Positions 14,303 through 21,996 of a stretch of DNA of 27,150 nucleotides are shown in pieces (within the stretch, counting starts at the first letter, position 1; the number at the start of each line of letters is the position of its first letter). A model generated the notes under the pieces. The model ran no database searches. It was not told the DNA's origin and worked only from the letters and a program-made list of their open reading frames with translations. Source of the DNA: a virus; the IMG/VR virus record IMGVR_UViG_3300030389_001492, positions 1-27,150 of that record. One strand, written 5' to 3'. A program made the translations under genes and the position numbers.

Positions 14303-14390
14303 TAACAAAGTAAAAGATTGCAAAGAAGACATTAAATTAATTATACAAGAACTAAAAAAAGCACTTGACAAATTAGAAAAAATGCTTTAG
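14268..14390 (+). CDS. Small coiled-coil protein (40 aa)
   Basis: The ATG at 14268 has AAGGG about 10 bases upstream and opens a 40-codon frame ending in TAG at 14388-14390. It overlaps the Rmf-like gene by 35 bases in another frame. The product (start MNLEKEAEQF, end LDKLEKML) has hydrophobic residues at heptad spacing throughout and no helix breakers, so a single amphipathic or coiled-coil helix is expected. It is the last gene of the plus arm. Function is unknown. Confidence 0.5.
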   Translation: MNLEKEAEQFINNKVKDCKEDIKLIIQELKKALDKLEKML

Positions 14391-14400
14391 TTTATAAGTA

Positions 14401-14430
14401 GATTGATTGCAATACCTTTCGTAATCAATC
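14401..14430. other. Inverted repeat (10-bp stem, 10-base loop)
   Basis: GATTGATTGC at 14401-14410 pairs with GTAATCAATC at 14421-14430, with one G-T wobble on the plus strand, around the loop AATACCTTTC. It lies between the two convergent arms. It has no T-tract on either side. It could be an end-of-transcript processing or pausing hairpin, a protein-binding dyad, or part of a small RNA. Confidence 0.7.
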
Positions 14431-14452
14431 GTAGCTGTGTGGTCAACTCTGA

Positions 14453-14487
14453 GGGGGTGGGTATTAGTTTACTGCCCCCTTTTTTTA
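14453..14487 (+). terminator. Rho-independent terminator of the plus arm
   Basis: GGGGG at 14453-14457 pairs with CCCCC at 14475-14479, with a possible inner GTA/TAC pairing, and is followed by seven T at 14480-14486. The T-tract is on the plus strand, so it terminates plus-strand transcription. It overlaps the last codon of the minus-strand 1370-aa gene. No equivalent T-tract is visible for the minus strand. Confidence 0.8.
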
Positions 14488-17400
14488 ATAGGCTGTTTCA
14501 TTTCCATATCTATCTATTTTTACTCTTTCAGATTCTCTGTACACACCCTCAAAACCTGATAAATCAAATTTACCCTTTTTACTTCCTCTGTCTGCTATTC
14601 TTTTTGATTCATTAACTAGTGTAGATAAGTAATCTGTTATTCTAAAATCTCTATCTTCTCTAGTTATTTCAAATAAATCAACTAAACTAATTTCAGGGTC
14701 TAGTCTAAATTTTGAATCTTCATTAAGTTTTTCATTTATATTATTAATTGCCTTTTTTCTGATGTCTACATTGTAGTTAGCTAATTTCTGCAATTGTCTT
14801 ATCCTCTTTGCTAAATTTGCAGTAGTTGATCCATCTCCCTCTTTAAATTTTATGTTTGTATTTAATATATTTTTTTCAACCAAACTAAAAAAATCTTTCT
14901 TTACATCTTGTATTAAATCTTTTGTTAATTCTGCTCTTTCACTTATTGACCCCTTAATAAAATCTTCTCTATTCATCAAATGAAAAGCTTTATCGTTCAT
15001 TAGAGGTGCAATTAGAGTTCTGATAAATCTATCTCCTTCAGGAAATTTAGTTTTAAATTCTGTTTCATAAACTGCAAGTCCTGATTTAGCCAACAATATT
15101 TCCATGTTAGTTGTCGGTGCTTGTGCTTTTAATCCTGATAAATTTGCACTTATGTCATATACATTTTTTACTTTTTCTTTTTCTGTATCTCTAGATATTG
15201 TTGTCACAGGATTAATTCTGTCATTTCTAGGAACACCTATAGCACCTAGAAGTTCATTGAAATATCTAGCTGAATTAAAAACAACTGCTTCCCAACTGTT
15301 TTTATTATCAAAGGTTAGTTTATTTGCACCCTCATCTGTTACACTACCACTTACAATTGTACTAACAGGCTGAAAAGGACGAGTTATACCTGATGCATAA
15401 TTTGTTGGAATGTTTGCAAAGAATTTAATCATTATTTGTTCAGCAGTTTCATAATCACCATTAATAAAATCAGCAATCATGTTATTCATAGTTGTTCCAC
15501 TTGTTAAGTGCCTACTTATAGATCCAAATGCAAATTGCTCAAGTAGATCTCTATTCATTCCTTTTCCTAAATCTGATTTTGTTCCATCTGAACTTATAGA
15601 GTTTCTAATGTTGTAAGCTCTAGCTGCACAAAAACATTGTGATAAAGGAAAATGATACCTAATATTTATTTTTTTACCTCTGTATATTTCTTCATCCCAC
15701 TGAAGTCCTTGCTGTAACTTTGCTTTATCTCGTTCTACACATTGTGAAAAAGCAGAATATGTTGTAGCACCTCTTACAAGTGTGTTCACAGCAACATCAT
15801 TATACTTTCCTACTACACCAAGAAGATCCCCTTTAGACATTAGCTCTTTAACTTCTTTTACATCTTCAATTAACTGATTTATAAAGTTTTGTTTAGTTAC
15901 AGAGTTTTCTATATCAAGGTCGGTAGGGTCTCCAAATCCTTGTGCATATTTCTCTTGCCACTCTTCACTAAGAATGTCTTGTTCAGTTAACATTAAAGGT
16001 ATAGCAATACCACCTGTTGCAAATGCTTTCATCACTCTTCTTTGATTGTGGTGTCCTATTGTTCCTGTTCTTATAAGTTCCATTATAGCTGCAGGAGATC
16101 CCCCACCTAGAGCATCATAGGTAAAAGCTGTCATGTTATTAAAAAATCTACCGAATGGAAAATAAACACCTAAGATAGGAATGTTACCTATTTCTTCTAT
16201 GTTACGAGCTATATAATCCATAGCATTCCCAAAAAATTTAGCAGGTGCAAGTATCTTAGCATCAGATGATTGTAATCCTAGCACCCAATCTTTGTCGTAA
16301 GCATAACTTTTAGAAAATATATCTCTCTGAGTCATGGGTGTCGCTTCTGTTAAAGCATCAAAAAAACTTTTAGAAGCAAATATTTCATTTATTTTTTCTT
16401 TTGGTAGCATTGCTGCTTCTCTTAGACCTATATACTTACCATCTGCGTTTTTAACATTCATTCTCATGGCTAAATCTAGATTAGTAATGAAAGATTGAGA
16501 TTTAGTAAAAACATCTACAAAGTCAACTGCGTTTAAAAATCTAGCAACTTTTAATGATCCCTCTGCTACATGCATAGTAGGAGTTACGTGTCCTACAATT
16601 TTACCATTTTCAACTTTTACGTTGCCCATTTTTTTAGCTAAATCACTAAGACTATCTCCAGCCTCAACACCTGCATTTGTATACTGATTAAGTAACTTAG
16701 CTGTATCTTTGTCTATCTTTAATATTTGATTGTAAAAATCTATACTTGCAACAGGGTCAAACGCAGTAGCTAATCGTTCTTTTGTGTTATAAAAGAGAGC
16801 TTTACTAGTCTTAAAAGACTCTTGTAAAACACTCATGTCATTTCCTGTTAACTTTTTCTTTGTAAAATTATATGCTAACTTATATGGCATCGCCCATAAG
16901 TTTAGTGCTAAAACACCTGCATCAGATGCAACATTAACTCCTGTTGCTGCTGTCCACCCAGCTAAGTTATATACACTTGTTGTAAAGTTAGTAACAACTG
17001 CCCTTTTCCAAAATGTTTGAAAATAAGAATCAAATTGTTTTCCCTTTTTATATTTTTCTAGTAACTCTCTTTCTGTTAATTTTTGAGTTATTTCCTCTGA
17101 ATTATTATAAACTTTTTTTGCTAGGTGTCCTACAAAACCTAACTCTTTTCCACCTCTTGATCCTGTCCTTGCCATATCAAGTAAGAAAACACTCCAATAG
17201 TCTTGATTTTTAGTTCTGTTGTCTACTTTACCAAATCTAACCTTTCCATCTTTACTTATGGGTTCTTCTGCAAGTATAGACTTCCTGTATTTCCCATCTG
17301 TATCCATCTCTTTTAATTTTTTAGCTAAGAATCTTCTAGTATCATTGTCTATAACTTCGTTTAACATGTAACTTAGGTGTTGCATAAACTCGCCTGAACC

Positions 17401-18597
17401 TTTTAAACTTTTAAGCTTGGCTATGTAAGTAACACCTAATTTATTTGATAATAAATCGAACATACCATCAATGTTTTTGGACGGATCTGTTGGGTGTTTA
17501 TATCCATCTAAGAAAGCTCTCATAAAATCAACATGATTTGTACCATTTGCAGGCTCTAGTAGTGTTGCTCCACCTTTAGTAACCTCGTTCCATCTATTCA
17601 TAATATCTTTAGCTTTTAAAGAAATCTGTTTTCTAGCTAGTCTTTTTTCTTTTGCGCTTAACTGCAACTTAGTATAGAAATTTGGAAAGTCAAAACTAAA
17701 AGATGATAAATTTTTTAACTTTCTAGCTTTTAAACCTAGCTGAAAACCACCTGTAATTATTGCACTTGCTGCTGTAAAACCTGTTTGATATGGATTATAT
17801 TCCTCCTGATATCCTATATCCATCAGTGCATGTTGATACCAATGCCCTAATTGAGCTTGAGCATACCCATCAATACCTGCACCTAATGTTATTTCACCAA
17901 TATAACCTTTTGTTGTTAATTGTTTTACTTTTTGTTTTGCAACTTCTTTACCAACAGGAAAACCTACTTTTGTAGATCCCTTTTCAACTACCTTAGTAAA
18001 TCCTGGTATACTTTTTACTACCTTGCCAGCTATGGCTGGTCCTACATAGGTCATAGGACTTTCACTAGGTGATAATATGTTAAAAGCATGTTGACCTAAT
18101 AGTTCTCTAACTTTAGACCAATCTTTTGTTTCTATAGATTCTGAAATAAGATCATTTAAATCAGGATACTTTTCAAATATATCATATCCTGTTTTGAGAG
18201 CTTCTAACTTTGTTAGATCTTTTTCATTTGCAAGTCTCTTAGCTAATACTGTCTCTCCCCATAAACCTAATTCAGATGTGCTGATACCACGATGTGCTGT
18301 TGTAAACTGCTCATACACCTCTTGATTTGTTAATTGATAAGCTGTTTTACCTAATCCTCGTGCTTCTAGTATTGCTCTCAAACCATCATTAAGCACTGTA
18401 TTATCAATTAATTCTTCTTTAGTAAAAGTTTCTACTTCTTCAATGTCATACTTACTTAATGGTCTAAATTCATATTCTTTAGAGCCATACAATTCACGCA
18501 ATGGCTCTTCAGGTATTTTTACAGGCTCTACATCTAATTGATTATTATCATTAGTGTTGATCTGAGTACTAAAATCTAGATGATCATATATTCCCAC
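14485..18597 (-). CDS. Large virion protein, probably internal/ejection protein (1370 aa)
   Basis: The largest gene in the window and the last of the late arm. The start is a GTG at 18597 with AAGGAG about 10 bases upstream; it follows the previous stop after 2 bases. The first 200 residues are hydrophilic. About 532-575 is a long apolar stretch (VVTNFTTSVYNLAGW onward) and about 800-870 another, including GVYFPFGRFFNN and GGIAIPLML, which could insert in membranes. The C-terminal third is charged and helical. T7-type podoviruses end their late region with very large internal core proteins that form the ejection conduit (gp16, about 1320 residues). Size and position match, but I see no transglycosylase motif. 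The role is inferred. Confidence 0.85.
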   Translation of the reverse strand: MGIYDHLDFSTQINTNDNNQLDVEPVKIPEEPLRELYGSKEYEFRPLSKYDIEEVETFTKEELIDNTVLNDGLRAILEARGLGKTAYQLTNQEVYEQFTTAHRGISTSELGLWGETVLAKRLANEKDLTKLEALKTGYDIFEKYPDLNDLISESIETKDWSKVRELLGQHAFNILSPSESPMTYVGPAIAGKVVKSIPGFTKVVEKGSTKVGFPVGKEVAKQKVKQLTTKGYIGEITLGAGIDGYAQAQLGHWYQHALMDIGYQEEYNPYQTGFTAASAIITGGFQLGLKARKLKNLSSFSFDFPNFYTKLQLSAKEKRLARKQISLKAKDIMNRWNEVTKGGATLLEPANGTNHVDFMRAFLDGYKHPTDPSKNIDGMFDLLSNKLGVTYIAKLKSLKGSGEFMQHLSYMLNEVIDNDTRRFLAKKLKEMDTDGKYRKSILAEEPISKDGKVRFGKVDNRTKNQDYWSVFLLDMARTGSRGGKELGFVGHLAKKVYNNSEEITQKLTERELLEKYKKGKQFDSYFQTFWKRAVVTNFTTSVYNLAGWTAATGVNVASDAGVLALNLWAMPYKLAYNFTKKKLTGNDMSVLQESFKTSKALFYNTKERLATAFDPVASIDFYNQILKIDKDTAKLLNQYTNAGVEAGDSLSDLAKKMGNVKVENGKIVGHVTPTMHVAEGSLKVARFLNAVDFVDVFTKSQSFITNLDLAMRMNVKNADGKYIGLREAAMLPKEKINEIFASKSFFDALTEATPMTQRDIFSKSYAYDKDWVLGLQSSDAKILAPAKFFGNAMDYIARNIEEIGNIPILGVYFPFGRFFNNMTAFTYDALGGGSPAAIMELIRTGTIGHHNQRRVMKAFATGGIAIPLMLTEQDILSEEWQEKYAQGFGDPTDLDIENSVTKQNFINQLIEDVKEVKELMSKGDLLGVVGKYNDVAVNTLVRGATTYSAFSQCVERDKAKLQQGLQWDEEIYRGKKINIRYHFPLSQCFCAARAYNIRNSISSDGTKSDLGKGMNRDLLEQFAFGSISRHLTSGTTMNNMIADFINGDYETAEQIMIKFFANIPTNYASGITRPFQPVSTIVSGSVTDEGANKLTFDNKNSWEAVVFNSARYFNELLGAIGVPRNDRINPVTTISRDTEKEKVKNVYDISANLSGLKAQAPTTNMEILLAKSGLAVYETEFKTKFPEGDRFIRTLIAPLMNDKAFHLMNREDFIKGSISERAELTKDLIQDVKKDFFSLVEKNILNTNIKFKEGDGSTTANLAKRIRQLQKLANYNVDIRKKAINNINEKLNEDSKFRLDPEISLVDLFEITREDRDFRITDYLSTLVNESKRIADRGSKKGKFDLSGFEGVYRESERVKIDRYGNETAY

Positions 18598-18599
18598 GA

Positions 18600-20273
18600 T
18601 TAATTTCTCCTTATAAACTGATCCATTCCCTCATCTGTAAGTTGACTTAGCGTGGCAGAAACAAGAACAGATTTACCGCTCTCACTTGCCGGATGTAAGA
18701 ATGTAATTGTATCTGTAGGTCTAAATCCATTATATGAACCTCTTTCAGGATCAATGTTTAATAATGATAAGAAGTCTCTAACACTATCTATATTTGCAAA
18801 AACTCGACCATCTATAGGTAGTTCTCTTTTTATTATTAATTTTGAAGATGCTGTAGCTTTAGTTATAGATCCTAGCTCACCCTCCACATACTGTTTTATG
18901 TTATTTATCATTGAAGTTGCAAATGATTGTCCGTGAATTACTACATCTTGTAAGGATATCATGCTAGATCCAGGAGATGGATTTTCAACAAAGCCCTCAT
19001 GCACTGTAAACAGATTTCTATCTCTTTCTTCAAATTCTCCACTAGTAATTTTATCTCTATGCTCTGCTTGTAGTTGCATAATTTTTATTGGTGTAAACAT
19101 TTTATCACCATTTTCGTCTACTTGCTTATCTAAGATAAAATTGGCATAATTTGATTCTACTAGAAGTTGTAGTGATAAATTACCTTGAAATTTGTTTTTA
19201 AGCCTCTGAGCAGATTTTGCTGCCTTTTTTTGAGGTGAACCCTCCGCTGCATTTCTTCCCACTTCGATTGTCTTATCTAATGTAGCCATATCCCCATCCC
19301 ACGGGAGATAATCCCCATCATAGTAACCACCTGCCTGTGAATAGTCTCCGTTTGGAGAAAACATATTACTAGATTCTGTGTCTGTGAAAGTTAAAAACGA
19401 ATTTGTAATACTATCGCTTAATTTATCTTGTACGTTTTCTACAAATAAATTAGGATCATTTCTACTAAAATCGTAACTGCCCGGTATAGGAATAAAATCT
19501 TCAGGGTTTTGCCCTAGATAACCTGCCTGTGAAAGTTCTGCTAGTTGTTGCATAGTAAATGTCGTACCATCAATTGTTTGTGGTGGCATTACACGCATTA
19601 ACTTAGCTTGCTCTTGTAATGCACCTGCACTTGGATTGTAAAAAGACGCAAGCAATCCTGTCTTAGCTTGACTTGCATTTTCTGATGCATCTATAATTTC
19701 TTTATAACCACTAAACTGTGTATCTAAATAGTCTCTAAATGTTTTGCCCTCTGTCTCTTCGAAAGTTTCCCAATCTTGATCAGCATAGTTTCTCAATATT
19801 GTCTCTGCTTGTGGAAACATTCCTTCGATCTCTGCAGCTGAAAGTTTATAAGAGTCACTGCCTGTAGCTTTTGCAAGTGCAGCTTCTTCTTTTGCAAGTG
19901 CTTGTGCAAATAATCTCCATTGTCCAGATTCAACTAGTGCTTTTACAAAAGGTTTTCTAACTGCCATGCCCTCACCATCAATCATACTACTTCTGTACCA
20001 TTGATCTAGTTCATTCTTTTCTTTTTCTATTTCTTTTAATCGTGGAATGGTTTTACTGTTAACAGTAGATACTGTATTTTTAGCTAAATTAGCACCTAAT
20101 GTTTTAGACATTTCCAACGCCTCTTCCATAACATCAGCCTGTCCTTGCACACCATCAGGATTAGCTAGAGCTATTGCTAATGTGCCTAGACCATAAATCA
20201 TATCACCTGTGCTTAACCTACTTCTCAATCTTGTAAAATAATCATCTTTAGTTTTTGGATCACCTAGTGCCAT
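18600..20273 (-). CDS. Virion protein of unknown role (557 aa)
   Basis: The ATG at 20273 has GAGGAGA upstream. The N-terminal half is Ala/Glu/Lys-rich and helical (for example FAQALAKEEAALAKATG at about 120-136), with hydrophobic LGTLAIALANP at 29-39. The middle is Gly/Asp/Tyr-rich (SQAGGYYDGDYLPWDGD, about 316-332), and the end is mixed alpha/beta. No enzyme motif is seen. Its place between a 196-aa protein and the 1370-aa protein suggests an internal virion protein comparable in position to T7 gp15, but this is inference from order alone. Confidence 0.8.
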   Translation of the reverse strand: MALGDPKTKDDYFTRLRSRLSTGDMIYGLGTLAIALANPDGVQGQADVMEEALEMSKTLGANLAKNTVSTVNSKTIPRLKEIEKEKNELDQWYRSSMIDGEGMAVRKPFVKALVESGQWRLFAQALAKEEAALAKATGSDSYKLSAAEIEGMFPQAETILRNYADQDWETFEETEGKTFRDYLDTQFSGYKEIIDASENASQAKTGLLASFYNPSAGALQEQAKLMRVMPPQTIDGTTFTMQQLAELSQAGYLGQNPEDFIPIPGSYDFSRNDPNLFVENVQDKLSDSITNSFLTFTDTESSNMFSPNGDYSQAGGYYDGDYLPWDGDMATLDKTIEVGRNAAEGSPQKKAAKSAQRLKNKFQGNLSLQLLVESNYANFILDKQVDENGDKMFTPIKIMQLQAEHRDKITSGEFEERDRNLFTVHEGFVENPSPGSSMISLQDVVIHGQSFATSMINNIKQYVEGELGSITKATASSKLIIKRELPIDGRVFANIDSVRDFLSLLNIDPERGSYNGFRPTDTITFLHPASESGKSVLVSATLSQLTDEGMDQFIRRN

Positions 20274-20274
20274 A

Positions 20275-20865
20275 TTATTCTCCTCTTCTTGCCATTAAAG
20301 AAGTAGCTTGTGGTTTTTCTTCTATTGGCATCTCCTCTTGACTTTCTACTTCATCTACAGATGGTTCACCCTCTTGTAACATTTCAACTGTTTGTCTCAT
20401 TAATTCAACACCACCATCATCAGTTTCAGGATTCTTTTGTAATGTATCAATTCTATTTTCTAAGTCACTAGCTAATTTTTGATTCTTCATACGATTCTTT
20501 TTTCCTGAATCATCAGGATTTAAACCATCTACAATTTTTATATTTGCTTTTTTGCCTATAAGCCTAATAAATTCATGTAAAAGTGGACTTATAATCATTC
20601 TTGTTTGCATACTATGTTTGCCCTCCATTACATTTTGCATTGTAATAGCATTAACAATCAATTCTACAGGAGCTTCCATAGAGAGCATCTCACCTATATT
20701 GTCTATAAATTCTTCTGAAAACATAACATCTAAATAATAGCCTAGTATGTGTCCTAAATCTGTCATTTCAGGTGGTCTTTCATATGGTCTTAATTTAGGC
20801 TCAACTATTAGCGATTCACCAGGCGTTGGTCTATCAAAAAAATTTATTCCACTTTCCATCTGCAT
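20275..20865 (-). CDS. Hypothetical virion-region protein (196 aa)
   Basis: I chose the ATG at 20865 because AAAGGAG sits 8 bases upstream; an in-frame ATG 21 bases further up lies on the other side of that site. The N-terminus is Pro-rich (RPTPGESLIVEPKLRPYERPPE). A helical hydrophobic middle follows (about 28-100), and the C-terminal 70 residues are acidic and low-complexity (QEGEPSVDEVESQEEMPIEEKP). No family is recognised. Adjacent virion genes suggest a structural or assembly role, and the acidic tail would suit a scaffold-like or chaperone function, but this is a guess. Confidence 0.7.
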   Translation of the reverse strand: MQMESGINFFDRPTPGESLIVEPKLRPYERPPEMTDLGHILGYYLDVMFSEEFIDNIGEMLSMEAPVELIVNAITMQNVMEGKHSMQTRMIISPLLHEFIRLIGKKANIKIVDGLNPDDSGKKNRMKNQKLASDLENRIDTLQKNPETDDGGVELMRQTVEMLQEGEPSVDEVESQEEMPIEEKPQATSLMARRGE

Positions 20866-20869
20866 TAGT

Positions 20870-21964
20870 TTATCTCCTTTCAGCAAAAGTTCTAATATTC
20901 AAAGAATCAGGTCTTTCTAGTGGAGCTTGTGCTTTTTCAACTACACCAGCCAATCCATTATAACCAGCAAAAATATGTCTTCCTATTTTTATTCCACCAT
21001 CCAAATGTTCTCCTAATAATGTTTTGCCCCACGATGGAGTGTCTGTCTTATTGTTGCTAGCCGCCAACATTCCTGATGGACTCCAATAATGCGTTGCAAA
21101 ATTAGTTGGATCAGCTATTTCTCCTGATAGCACTTTATCTAATACAATAGACATATTCTTATATGTATCACTATCTTTACTTACATTAACTCTTTTATTC
21201 CCATGTTTGTTAGTTAACCACGCAGAAAATTGGCTAGGTCTAGTTATGTGATTAATTGTTTTTCCAAATTTACCAGATGCTAATCTATTAAATATAATAT
21301 GTGCAATAGCTGCTTGACCTATTTCATCTTCTCCCTCTGCTTCACCAATCATTGTTCTAATAATTCTATCTCTATCTTTGCTACTTAACTTAAACAAGTC
21401 AGGTATATCACCTGATTCTAGTTTAGCTCGACTCTCTTTTGACAATGGTTGACTTAATGCAGGTTTTTCTGTCTTTGTTACATTATCATCTTCTGATGTT
21501 ATTTCACCTAAATTAATAGCTTGATCTTTAAGATCGGCAGGTGACAAATTTGTTTCATTTAATGATATTAAAGGTTCTGTTCCGGTAGGCTCTTTCCCTA
21601 TCTTTACTACTGCATCTTGTTTATCTATCCTGTCAATTTCATTATTTATTTCACCAAAAATATCTGAAATTACGTTCATATAAATTCTATTTCTTCTTTC
21701 TTCGTTTGAAATAGGAGTGTCATCTAAAAGAGCATACTCTTCTATTTGATTTGCAATATTTTCAGTTTGACTCTTTGCTATTTTACTTGAAAAATCACTG
21801 TAAGGATTTGAATAAAATTGATACTCTTTAACTCCCTCACTCAATGGCATTCCACCTCTATCAAGCACTTGAGGAACATTTACTCCTCTATTTCTCTTAG
21901 CTTTTGCAAGATGTGTTTGATACCCTCTTGCATACGTTATTTTATCATCTAGCATTTCTACCAT
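20870..21964 (-). CDS. SleB-type cell-wall hydrolase
   Basis: A 364-residue protein using the ATG at 21964, with AAAGGAAA just upstream; an earlier in-frame start at 22045 would run into the end of the 715-aa gene and adds an unlikely N-terminus. The first 195 residues are hydrophilic and unassigned. About 198-333 is a Hydrolase_2/SleB domain: RTMIGEAEGEDEIGQAAIAH with probable catalytic E208, a VIFNR-like IIFNRL, SQFSAW at 244-249, and THYWSPSGM at 291-299. SleB-type enzymes cleave peptidoglycan glycan strands. No signal peptide is seen. Because it is flanked by virion proteins, it may be a virion-borne enzyme that opens the wall at entry, or the endolysin used with a holin. Confidence 0.85.
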   Translation of the reverse strand: MVEMLDDKITYARGYQTHLAKAKRNRGVNVPQVLDRGGMPLSEGVKEYQFYSNPYSDFSSKIAKSQTENIANQIEEYALLDDTPISNEERRNRIYMNVISDIFGEINNEIDRIDKQDAVVKIGKEPTGTEPLISLNETNLSPADLKDQAINLGEITSEDDNVTKTEKPALSQPLSKESRAKLESGDIPDLFKLSSKDRDRIIRTMIGEAEGEDEIGQAAIAHIIFNRLASGKFGKTINHITRPSQFSAWLTNKHGNKRVNVSKDSDTYKNMSIVLDKVLSGEIADPTNFATHYWSPSGMLAASNNKTDTPSWGKTLLGEHLDGGIKIGRHIFAGYNGLAGVVEKAQAPLERPDSLNIRTFAERR

Positions 21965-21996
21965 AGCATTTCCTTTATTTACTAATGTTAAGATTG

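Noticed and set aside
14391-14484. Phage attachment site in the gap between the arms
   Set aside because: A dyad is present, but nothing resembles a tRNA end or core repeat, and the recombinase gene is 10 kb away.
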